From positions 8,096,463 through 8,160,462 of the forward strand of contig CM072895.1 of the NCBI GenBank assembly GCA_037013685.1: 64,000 bases of DNA. Direction: 5' to 3'. The notes below the pieces were generated by a model. It saw only the letters and a program-made list of their open reading frames with translations. It had not been told where the DNA came from and made no database searches. Below, piece after piece: positions 1 to 10,600 of this stretch (positions are counted from its first letter, which is position 1; the number at the start of each line of letters is the position of its first letter). The stretch comes from Acridotheres tristis. Taxonomy: Eukaryota > Chordata > Aves > Passeriformes > Sturnidae. The position numbers were made by a program, and so were the translations under genes.

Positions 1-379
1 CAAAAGTTCAGGAATTCATGATAAAACTTGCACTGTCTCTAGCCCTTGTTCTGACACACCTGCATTTCTCAGCTCTCTGTGCTCTTTTGGGGGAGGATGG
101 GGGAGCTCTGTGCTCTTCCAGCAACCCCGAGGGCACAAAATGATGGAGTGCAGGTGGTTCTGTGCTACCAAGAGGATCTTCAGGTAAAAGCTGAATGCTC
201 GAGTGCTGTTGCCAAGTGGCAGACGACTGTGGGGTTCTGTGTTGTGTTGTCTGGCCAGGAAGCATCCACTCTCCTCATGTCCCTCCTGCCCCTTTTCCCT
301 GCACTCGCTGGCTCTGCCTCGACCCTCAGAACAAATCCCACAGTGTGCCACCCCTCTGTTTCCCCTCCAGAAGTGACCA
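1..379. other. 5' flanking DNA without recognised feature
   Basis: I see no gene, RNA gene or repeat with recognisable ends here. Open frames on both strands overlap each other, have no homology that I recognise and show no splice or start context that would favour one of them. The sequence runs directly into the CR1 fragment that begins near 380. Confidence 0.5.
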
Positions 380-809
380 CCAAGTTGATCAGAGCAGTGG
401 AGCACCTCTCCAAGAAGGAAAGACTGAGAGAATCGGGATTGTTCAGCCTGGGGAAGGCTTCAGGGTGACTTTATTATGGCCTTGCAGCACCTGAAAGGGA
501 CTTATAAGAAAGATGAGGAGAGACTTATTACAAGAGCATGTAGTAACTGGACAAAGGGGAACAGTTTCAAATTGAAAGAGCGTAGGTTTAGATTGGCTAT
601 CAGGAAAATTCTTTAGGGTGGTCAGGGTGGTGAGGCCCTGGTACAGGTTGTCCAGGGAAGTCACGGATGCCCCATCCCTGGAAGCGTCCAAGACCATGCT
701 CGATGGGGCTCTGAGCAACCCAGTCCAGAGGAAGGTGCTGCCCGGGGCAGCAGGGTGGGAACGAGATCATCTTTAAGGTCTCTTCCAACACAAACCACTC
801 CATGATTCT
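380..809 (+). mobile_element. CR1 LINE 3' fragment
   Basis: This is a truncated CR1 non-LTR retrotransposon in sense orientation. The segment from about 380 to 480 resembles the end of the CR1 reverse-transcriptase frame and its flank (the 'gagcacctctcc' and 'ttcagcctgg' blocks). The rest follows the conserved 3' UTR: 'ggatgccccatccctggaag' near 666, 'gatcatctttaaggtctctt' near 766, and the terminal 'ccatgattct' at 800-809. CR1 copies are usually 5'-truncated and end in ATTCTRTG-type repeats without a poly(A) tail, as here. Substitutions and small indels make it an old, inactive copy. The 5' boundary is approximate. The element is good evidence that the genome is avian or at least sauropsid. 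Confidence 0.9.
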
Positions 810-859
810 CGGAACAAAGCCCATTTCTATGGCACACGCGTACGGAGTTCTCAACTAGG

Positions 860-1660
860 GGGCAAAAAGAGCTTCCCGAGGCCTTTCCTGGGGCCGAACT
901 GGAGCACGGGCACCCGCCGGCTGCCGGCCACGGGCGAGGGTCGGGGCGTGGGAGCCGGGACCCGTGCGGGCTGTGTGCCCGGCGGGGCCGAGGGCCGGCC
1001 CGGGGCCGTGTGGGGCCGTGCGGGGCCGCGGGCGCGGCGCCGTTCGCGGCGGGCAGCGAGCGGGGCCGGGGCCGCTCCCGCTCCCCCCGCCCGGGCCCGC
1101 CCCGCTCGCGTCGCTCCGCGCTGGATTGCTCGCGCCTGGCCGGCGCCGTCTGGGGCCCGGCGGGCGGCGCGGCCAGGCCCGCTCAGCCGAGCGCAGAGGC
1201 GGCCGCAGGAACAATACGGCGGCGGGCGCGGAGCCGCGCGGCCGCCCCGCACCATGTACGCGTTCGTGCGGTTCCTAGAGGACAACGTGTGCTACGCGCT
1301 GCCCGTGTCCCGCGTGCGGGACTTCAGCCCCACCTCCCAGCAGGACTTCGACAACCAGAAGGTCTACACCGTGTACCGCAACCCCGAGGAGGCGGCGGAC
1401 GAGGACGACGAGAGCCCCGGCGAGTGGGGCGACCGCCTGCTGCTGCACAAGGCCCAGATCCTGGCGCTGGCAGGTGAGGGCGGGCCGGGCCGGGCCGGGC
1501 CGGGCTGCGGGGGCGCGGTGCCGCCGCCGCCCCCTCCCCGCTGAGGGAGGGCGGGCGGGGGACGCGGGGCCGGGGCTGGGGAGGGGCAGCTCCGAGCGGG
1601 TCTGGGCCTGGGGAGGGGCCCAAGGGTCGGTTTCCAAAATCCCCGCGACCCCCGAGATGC
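860..1660 (+). promoter_or_regulatory. BEND5: CpG-island promoter of BEND5
   Basis: The stretch is extremely rich in G, C and undepleted CpG, against an AT-rich background that resumes near 1720. It brackets the BEND5 start codon at 1254. Sp/KLF-type CCCGCCC boxes lie around 1086-1106 and GGGCGG-like boxes around 1160. I see no TATA box, which is typical of broad CpG-island promoters. The transcription start cannot be placed from sequence; a start between about 1000 and 1240 is inferred. The island continues past the exon 1 donor into intron 1. Confidence 0.85.
1254..1473 (+). CDS. BEND5: BEND5 coding exon 1
   Basis: This exon encodes residues 1-73 plus the first base of codon 74. The ATG at 1254-1256 sits in an acceptable Kozak context (CGCACCATGT, A at -3). 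The first 40 residues are the highly conserved BEND5 N-terminus. Residues about 43-61 are an acidic stretch (EEAADEDDESP) that differs from the corresponding mammalian segment as I remember it, followed by the conserved LLLHKAQILALA. The donor is CAG|GTGAGG at 1474. The open frame continues upstream of the ATG to 948 without a stop, but that extension is low-complexity Ala/Arg/Gly/Pro, as expected in a CpG island, and is not part of the known protein. Confidence 0.95.
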
Positions 1661-4600
1661 TCCCCGCGGTACCGGGAGGATGGGGGGGAGGAGGGAGGGA
1701 GGGAGGGAGGTTGGGGACGGTGGAAACTTGCAAAAAAAAAAAAAAAAGTTTAGATTTTCGTCTGCGGCTTATTTATAGTGCATGGAGTCATTTGTGTACC
1801 TTTGCAGTTGTTGGCAAATTTGAGGGGTGCTGTTTTATGTCCGCTTTGTTAGTTTAAGTGACTTCACAAATTGGAAGGCAATGTGGAGCCAGACCTCCAG
1901 GTACTGCTCTTGTTAACGGGGGCTTGCTTTGTTTGGTTTGTTCCATGTTTAAAGATAACAAATGTCTCCAAGCTAAGAGGACCAATTACAGCGTATACTG
2001 GGAAATAACCCCGTATTCTGGCCACTTGAAGGTGTTCAGCCCTTGTGAGATAGTGCTGTTGGTACATTGCCCCCAGATAGTGACTCTCTGGCAGAGTGTT
2101 TCCTTGAAGACTTTGTATTGTTTCCTCACTGCCATAGACATAGTTGACATGGAAGGAAGTTTGGTGGCTGTAGGAAATTGCTGGTTAGTGTGGACTTGCC
2201 CATTAGGCTTTTGAAACATTGTAATGACCATTCGAAATGTTAGTCTGGGTAGCAATAGTATCCTGACTTTTCCACTTTGGGCAAAGTATTGGTTATGTCT
2301 ATTTCCCTGGAGCTGGAATGGGCTTAAAATACTCTTTTGTTTAGTACTGAGCTGTTAGAAGGCAGTGCTGAGTTCTGATGTAACAGAGTAACTTGCTGTA
2401 AAAATCAGGTAGAACTGATATTTTTCTTATTTTATTTTTTGAAGTTAACAGTTCCTAAGCCAGTTTAGCCTGGTGGTGGCCCAGTTTGTCCCTGCTCAGC
2501 CAGTGACTTTTGCCATTATCCTGTTTCTAGTACTGGCCACAAACAAACACCTTAAAAGAACCAGGAATAACCAAACATGAGTTCCCTGCAAAGCTTTTCC
2601 AGTTTCTGAGTATTCGCAACTCCAGAAGTTGAGGAGAACTAGTTAGGCTGTCTAGCAGAGGGGTGGATTCTCCTGCTAAGTTTTTGTTGTCCTGTGCCAG
2701 CCCATGGTTTGTCTGTCCTGTCTGTGGCAGAGGAGTGTATGTGAAGTGTTTCTTGCAGGTTCCCTGCCAGATCCTCTTTCCAAAGGCAGCATCCCATTGG
2801 ACTTCTCCTTCCTCTGTCCCACTGGGGAACAGTGCCCTTTCCGTTCCTGCTGTCTGTCTCAGCACAGCTAAAGTGCTCCAGAGAACTGTTTAGAAATAGA
2901 CCCTTTGCTCACGTGTTGAGTCTGCAAGGTTGCCTCAGTTTTCCAGCAGCAAATGCTTATTTTTGCCAGTTCCCTTGTTCCAGGCAGAGCCTGTGTCTGT
3001 CCAAGATGTGCTCTCCTGAATTTTTCTGTGCAGTTTTTCTTTGTTTCATGTATCTTGAACTAAAGCAAACCAATATATGCTGTTTCCTTCAGAGAACAGG
3101 ACTTGTTACTTGTATTAGTGATTTGCACTAATTGCTCTCCAGAGATTCTAATTTCTACAGGAAATTCTCCTGTTGAGCAAGGAACACAAGGAAACACACA
3201 GCTGTCTTTATTACAGCTGTCACATCACAGTATATTCTGACTAGATCTGTGTTTTGCATTCTTGGAAAACTTCTCACCTGAACACCAAATGAGTCTTTAC
3301 TTCTGTGCTTCTTTCCACCTTGTACCATGCAAAAATACCTTAGGTGAATTCAACAGAAGTTGTATACAAAGGGTCACTTCTAAAGTTGTCATTTCTCCCC
3401 AAAATGTTAATATTGGTGTTTGTTTTTATTGTGGTTAAAAACCTTGGAGAGAAAACTCCTTCTATGAGGACATCCTAGCACAATTCTTGGTTTGTAGTGA
3501 CCAACTCAATTATGACAAGTTTTTATGGGAAACATTGCAAGTGTAATGTTATACTAACTGCTTATTCAGTTAAAAATAATTTTGCAAGTCTGCAGTAGCG
3601 TTTCACATACCAGTACAGAACTTTTAATTCTAAAGGTTTCCAGCCTATTTTAGTAATAAGGTAAATAATGTGTATAAAGTTGCTTTTTTTATTTCAAATA
3701 TGCGGAGTTGATTTCGAATTTTTTGGAAAGAACCCTTAACTGCACAAACCATGCATCAATGACTTTAAGGGTTTACTGCTTTGGTCCAAGAATTCCCCAT
3801 TAAAAAGAGATTTCGGGATCAAAGTTACACTACAGATATTAAATTAAACAAACAACAAAAAAGATTAAGAGGGGAAAATGGGGTTTTTTGAGCCTGCAAA
3901 GTGTTCCTTTACAGTTTGAATGGTGACCAATTTTCTTGCACGTAAAGCTGCTCAAGTAAGCAAAGTTATGGCTTTTTGTATATATTTTCATGATCAAACA
4001 CTGTCCATGCAGTGGAAATTAATCAGTTTGAGAAACAGATCAATTTGTTTTCCTTTCTAGCAACTTGAATAAAGAAGGAGAGAAAGAACACACATACAAG
4101 ACCACATATTAATGTTTTTTTTCTTTTGAAAAGAATTTTTCTTTCCTGTTATGCCTAAAGAAATTTAGATACCTTTCAAACTTCTACCCTTGTAATGTAG
4201 GAAGTCACACAGGCCTAAGTACAGGTTTATGCCCATAATGCAAAGGTTTATTGGAGCATTGGTTCTGTAAAGAGTTCATAAAGCAATTGTCCTGTTTTGG
4301 GAGAGTCTAGAAGCAATTCTTTGATCCTTTGTGCTGAGGTTGGATGGTTGGAAGCCAGTGCAATTGTGAGGGATATTGTTGCTGCAGAGCAGAGGGTGCT
4401 GCTGTAAAGGCACCATAAGCTTAAAAAGGAAAAATAGAAGAGGGAAGTGTGTTGGGACATGCTCAGTGCATCAGGTCATTGTGAGAGACTTGGTCTGTTG
4501 TGGAGATAAATGCTGTTGTCTTCTATTCTGTGGGGAGTAGTACATGATAGTGTTAGAGAAGAGTTATAGATGTACTTTGAGCAGCTGTGTCTTCCCTTGT

Positions 4601-7600
4601 GTCCCTGAGTGCATGGTTGGGAACTGCTGAGACTGCTGGGATGTGCTAGCCTGGAAACCTTCCTCTTTTTCAGAAATTAGCCAAAGTCTAGGGCTCAAAC
4701 CAGAAAGGCTCAGATGATTCCAGACCTTCCAGCCACAGAAGGCATATTCAAGTGAATGTCCCTTGCTTTAACAATTCACCATTTGGCTACCAGCAGTTGA
4801 TGCTATGTATTATTAAAGGAATAATTTTATTTGCCTCTTGAAAATAGAGCTCAGCAGACTTGACTCAGGAGTTTGACTACAGAGCAGTTTCTTGGGGTGA
4901 CGTCAGCTGGTCTGTCTTGTTAAGAATACAAAAATAGCAGACAACTTTTCAGGAAGAGCTTGACTCTTTCTTCCTCATCATCTACACCCTTCCTTTTTCT
5001 TTTCTCAGAATGCTCTAAAGCTGTTTTTTCTGGTCCCTCTCCTTGACACGCATATGCCACTTGCAGCTTTTCCACACTTGTCTAATAGTCACTAGCAGAA
5101 TGTTATCTATGAGCATGTGCACCTTATAGCAGCATGATCTTTAGATTACTCCATTGGAGCTTTTTCTTTCTTTTCTAAGTGATGAATATTAGGTGGAAGG
5201 AATTGAGTTTCAGGGACTTCTAAAAGTTCCTTACTTCAGGCTATGTTTGTTAACAAGTAAATAATTGTGCTCTCTAGCTGCTGCCCTCAACATTTCCCAC
5301 CCACACTTTCATAGCAAACATATCTCCATCAGATTCTCACAGCAATTCCTTAGCTGCCACAGCAAATGTGTTAATACCTGGTGCATCCTTTCTTGCCCCT
5401 TTATAAAATGTTATGCTCCACTCTTTATTGGAGTAGGTGATGTGATTTTTTATTTTTTTTTTATTTTTTTTTTTTTTAGTTTTAAGAGCCTGTGCAGCTC
5501 ATGGCGAGATGTTACTGAGTATTTCAGAAGGATGTAAAAATCTCTGTTCATAGAGAAATTTTTAATTAAATGATTCTAGGACTGAGTTTCGAGTAAGGTT
5601 GAGAGTGTTTCAACTTCTTAGTGTGTATCCAAGCTTCTCTGCTGTGGAAAGTTCATGGCAGAAAGACCCTTTCCTAAATTCTGGAATATGGGAAAAAATT
5701 GCAATATGAGATTTTAGATTACACTAAGAATATACAAAATCTAAGTCAGGAAGTCGTCTTGATGTGTAATATTTAAATCCAAGCTTTTATTGTTATTTCT
5801 GTAGTCTTGGGCTTCTCCGTGGATTTTCCTCCTTGCATCATTCTGACAGCTTGAGGAGTTGGAGTACATAAAGCAGGTCCTGGCTGTGGCCACTGTCCCC
5901 ATGCTCCATCCCATGCTCCTGCATGCTCCACCTGTCCCATTTCCTTTCCCAGGGCAGTCGGTGGGTGAACCATTGTGGTAGGGACAGCTGGCTCTTTGTT
6001 CCCAGCAATCTCTGGGCCTGTCCCCTGCTGGGATGCATTGCTTGGATGGTGTGTGACAGACACCTGGGGAGAAGTGGCACCAGGACAAATGTCAGAGCAC
6101 CTGCAGTTGCTTCTGGGTGATCCCTGGGGTTGTCCTAGTGAAGAAGTGCCAGGAAGAGGTTGCAGGAAACCTCCCAGTACTGGTAGTGGTTCCTCACAGG
6201 CTCTTTTTAATTTATTTGATTCTTTCTGGGCTGGTTTGGGAGTACTTGGGATGAGCTTTTGTGTCACTGCCCTTGAGCAGCAAGTCCAGCTGTCCCTAAT
6301 GGTGGTGTCACCTTCTGTGCCTGTGCAGGGCTTGCTGTGCCAAGGGTCCACTCTGCTCATCGAGAGAAACTAAGCCCAGCAGTTTAGGTGCTGCTCAAGT
6401 AACCTTGTTCAGAATAGCAATTTTATATTTCAAATTTTTAAAAATTTTTTACTGTGATAATTAATGTGCATGGCCACTTTGTCACCCTTAGCTGAAGTGT
6501 TACTGCTGTGTTTTTACCTTTTCAGCAGGTAAAAGAGCTGGCTGTATGCAGAGGATCAGCAAATCATTTTTTATAACAGTGTAACTAACTACTTCACACT
6601 CCTAAATATAGTCCTGAACACAAGTGTGGCAGTATTCATGAAAAATATTTAAAGCTAAATTTCACACTCATTTTGTATTTGATCCATTTCTGGTTTATTT
6701 TTAACTCATGTTAGATGAAGGATGGAGGATTTTTTTCCCCTTCTTCTAAATTCTAATGTAGGGCCATATCTGAGATATGAAGGACTTGTACAAATGCACA
6801 ATTTTATGGAGTCTTTTTGGTGTTGTTTCTTTTTGTTCAGTGTTGAAACCTTATTGTGGCACATTGACACAAAGCTAAATGGCAACAGCAAAAAAATTTG
6901 GAACTTTCAAAATTGTAACTGCTAAATATTGGTTTGCAGTAACCCTAATGAAAGTGATGATGTCATCAGCAGGCTAAAATGCCAGTAGAAATTAATTAAA
7001 AAGCTGGGATTTATCCATGCAAGAAGATGTTGCACTTAAATTTAATTTCCTCCTTTTCTGTATTACCCTGCTTATTCTGAATATCATAATCTAATTTATT
7101 TTTATAACATAGAGTCATACAGGTAACCTACACTATTGTTGTTTTTCTTGGTCTTAGTACCTATGTTGCACCACTTAATACCAGTTATACTTGTAAATGT
7201 TGTGTAAGCTCAGCTAGCATACAGTAAAAACATGAAATTCGGGATTTTAATAAAATTGACTTCAAAGATAGTATGGTTATGGTAGCTATGGTAACTAAAA
7301 CTAATTAAAATATGCTAAAATTTGCAGAGGAGTGAAAAGGGAAAAATGCAACTTAATGTTTTTGTTTTCATAATTCAACAGTAAAACATTTTTTCCAGTG
7401 TATTGCCTAAGTGCCAGTCAGTCAATTATTTGCTTTTTTAAAGAATTCCTTTAAAAATAGTAGTGGCTGAACCACATTGTGATTTTTGTACGGAAACCGA
7501 AAAAAATGCACAAATCTACCTGCTGTTTGCATAGTGAGCTTATTCCTTGGGCAGAGATGTTGTGGAGGCTTCCTGGAGTGTTCTCTGTAGGCTGCAGCTT

Positions 7601-10600
7601 TACCTGCTGGACAGCTCGTGGGCAGCACCTCCATGGCTTTGTGGCCTGTGTGATCATCACAGGGTTTGGTCCTAATACAATTGTACAGTGTGATACAGAT
7701 GGGCTGCTGAGGGCAGCCAGATTGACAAATTATAGCTGTCATTGAGATTGATGTTCTCTTTCAATGAACTTTTGAACTTCTAAAGAAATACATAGCTTTT
7801 GTTCTAAATATTTTTTTTGTAAAATATTTATTGTGTTCCAGTTTTTGAAAAGTAAAGCCCATAGGTGAGTTTCATGTGTAGGTGCAGAGGAAAGATTTAA
7901 AGGATGGAATTTTCACATCCTGCTTGTTTTCAGGGTTTCTTTTAAATTTAGTGGTAATGCTGTATTAGTGCATTTGTTTCGGAAAGGATTAAGAGAGTTG
8001 TTCCATAATAGCTGTAATCCTTTGCGTTTGACATGTGCAGAGTATTGTACAAATATTAACAAATCTGTACAACACTTCAGTGAGCTAGATGGAGACAGTA
8101 AGATGAAAAGTTTGAATTACTCAAGGTCAGTATTTAAGTAAATATTGGATCCAGGATTAAAACCATCCTCAGTCTTGCAGAGAACATGATTTCCTGTTTC
8201 TCAGCATAGTCTTTTCTTAACTTCATTGTCCAGCTCCATGTGTTTGTGCTGCAGCCAAGTTCTAGTACCACTAAAAGTTAAATGAAAGGGAGAGTTTTGC
8301 TGACAAAGAATAATGGCTATTTTTAGTTGTATTAGTTTGAGCCTTGTAGCCTTTGGTTAATTATTTTTGATGAGACTTTGTATTTACTTTTGAACTGAAA
8401 AGTAGATTTCATATTAATAATGGAAATTAAAGAAGAAAATACATGTAAGTTTTTGTTGCAGATCTGTAGATCTGAACAATCTGCTGGTAAGTGAGCACAT
8501 GCAAAAGGAGACTGTTATAAAATACTTGAGTGTCTTCATGTGCATTAGAAATTTGACTACAAATAGGTGGCCTTATCAGTAATGCTCACTCCTTCCAGAA
8601 TAAGACTGGGTATCTCAGTTGTTCCACTGGAAGAAAAATTGCATTGGGGCCTCAACATTATTTACTTCGGTAGCTGGCATAGTAGGTTCTTTTTTATTTG
8701 TAGTTTGTTTTGGGTTTTGTGAGAGCAGCAGCAGGTCCATGCTCTGTGTATTTGCTTGTGTTGTTGTATTAAATATTAATGAGCAAGAGCTAGTCTTGAG
8801 GTAGGACTTCAGAGAGGACTTAAGAGGTTTATATAATCTATGCTCTGCTTCTGTAGGATTTTGGCTCCTTTACCTTTCTCTCCCTTCTTCAGTGCCTTTG
8901 TATGAAGCAGGTGTGGCTTTTTCTCCATCATCAGTGAGCAGTCTTGGTTCAGGCTCTTGGCACATCATCCTTCTTACCCATCATCTCTAAAACTGTCAAG
9001 CAGTGGTTTAAGACCTTTCTATCTTGCCTTTCTCCAGTTTGATTAAGAATTATTTTCACCCTGTTTCCTATTCTTTAGACTTTATTGAAATTCACTTCAC
9101 AAGATTTCGCAGCCTTTTGGGCCGGTTCCTCAAGTGGATGTCTTCACCTTCCTGTGCTTATCAGCCCTGCCTGTCACAGTGCTGCTTGATGTGTTGTTCT
9201 TCCCTGACTTTGCTCACTCTTCTTTGTGCTCTGAAGACAACCTTGCAGTCACTCATTTGTGTGTTTTCTCTTTTTCATGTGACTTTCTCATTTTCTCTTC
9301 CTGGCGAGGTGCTGCAGAACTACTTAGTTCTTAAAATTTTGGGAGTGATACAAGTCCAGATGAAGCCATCTCTCAGCTCTGCCTTTTTATTGCTAAGTTT
9401 TCTCACTTATATTTTTTTCTCAGCTTCCCTTTCTGACACCCTTAGCAGAAATCTTTTTCATCTTATGCTTAGGATGTCCCAACATATTTTCTTGCAATTT
9501 TTGTCCATTTGCCTTGAATTTAGAGTCAAGGGGAGGAATAATCTCGTTTATTATTTCCAACTCAAAATCTTGCTGTCTCTTACATACTCCTCATCCACTT
9601 TGTTCCTTACAGTCAGCTCTACCTTTCTGTCCAACTAAATATACTTCAGAAATGCTTTCACTCTGCCCAGTGTTTGTTTCTGGAATCTTTTTCCTTTGTC
9701 CTTCCAATAAAGCTCTCCTCTAGTCTACAAAAAAAAAAAAAAAAAAAAAAAAAGCAGCAAAACAATATAGTAAATTTTACTACCCAAATCCTGAATTGAC
9801 TGTGCCAGCACCTGGTTGACCCTGCTTTTGCACACTCCTCCCTTTTATAGCTGCATTGATTTTGGTGGCACCTGTCCTCTTCAAATAACTTCTGCATTTC
9901 TGCTGCTGTCTGTTGGCCTGTGTTTGTTACTGTCATTCTCAGTTTGTTCTTTGGTAGTGGTTGTAATCTCAGCATACTCCTAGCTCAGACATGTTTTATA
10001 TGAGGCACCTTGCTTTTTGCTTTGTATCCTGAATATCTTCTGAGCTGGCAGGATCATTACATTTTCTGAAATCTCATCTCTTCTTCCTCTTCAAGTCCTC
10101 CTTTAATGTTTATATTAAATCAGCTAAGAAAGTAATTTATAGTTCTTTTTTTTCCAGCTTCAAATAAGCTTAGGTGGCTTTTAAAAAATTATTATTATTA
10201 TCGTGCTGTTTTCCTTCTCAGTCACAGCAGTACTGAATATTGTTTATTTGTGTGTAAGTGGCACTTAGGATTCCATGCCTGTTGTGCTTGGTGTGTTTGC
10301 TTTAAAGCACCACATACACCTTTGGTTATGAGATCTTTGCTTTGGTTCTTATGCATCTTTTGCTTTTCCTGATCTGTAACCAGTGCACAGCCTGCCCAGG
10401 CAGGTGATCTTACCTTCTCTGTAGAAGCAACCTGGCTGAATCAGTAGCAAAGCAGTTCAGTGCAGCAGTGTGTGGGGAATCTTGTGCAGGTGTTGTCCAT
10501 ATGTGCTGGGTACATGCCTGGAAGTGGGAAGGCTGATGGTAAGTTTTTTCATCTGTCAGCGTATCATTTTTCACAAGGAGTGGAATTTTTTTGAAGGCTT

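Noticed and set aside
851..1285. Minus-strand open frames of 119-144 codons over the CpG island
   Set aside because: They are Ala/Arg/Pro/Gly-rich frames of GC-rich DNA lacking stops, opposite BEND5 exon 1, with no recognised similarity.
9024..9638. 204-codon plus-strand open frame in intron 1
   Set aside because: It is Leu/Ser/Phe-rich owing to pyrimidine-rich DNA, shows no recognised domain and has no transcript structure. I keep only the A-tail observation.
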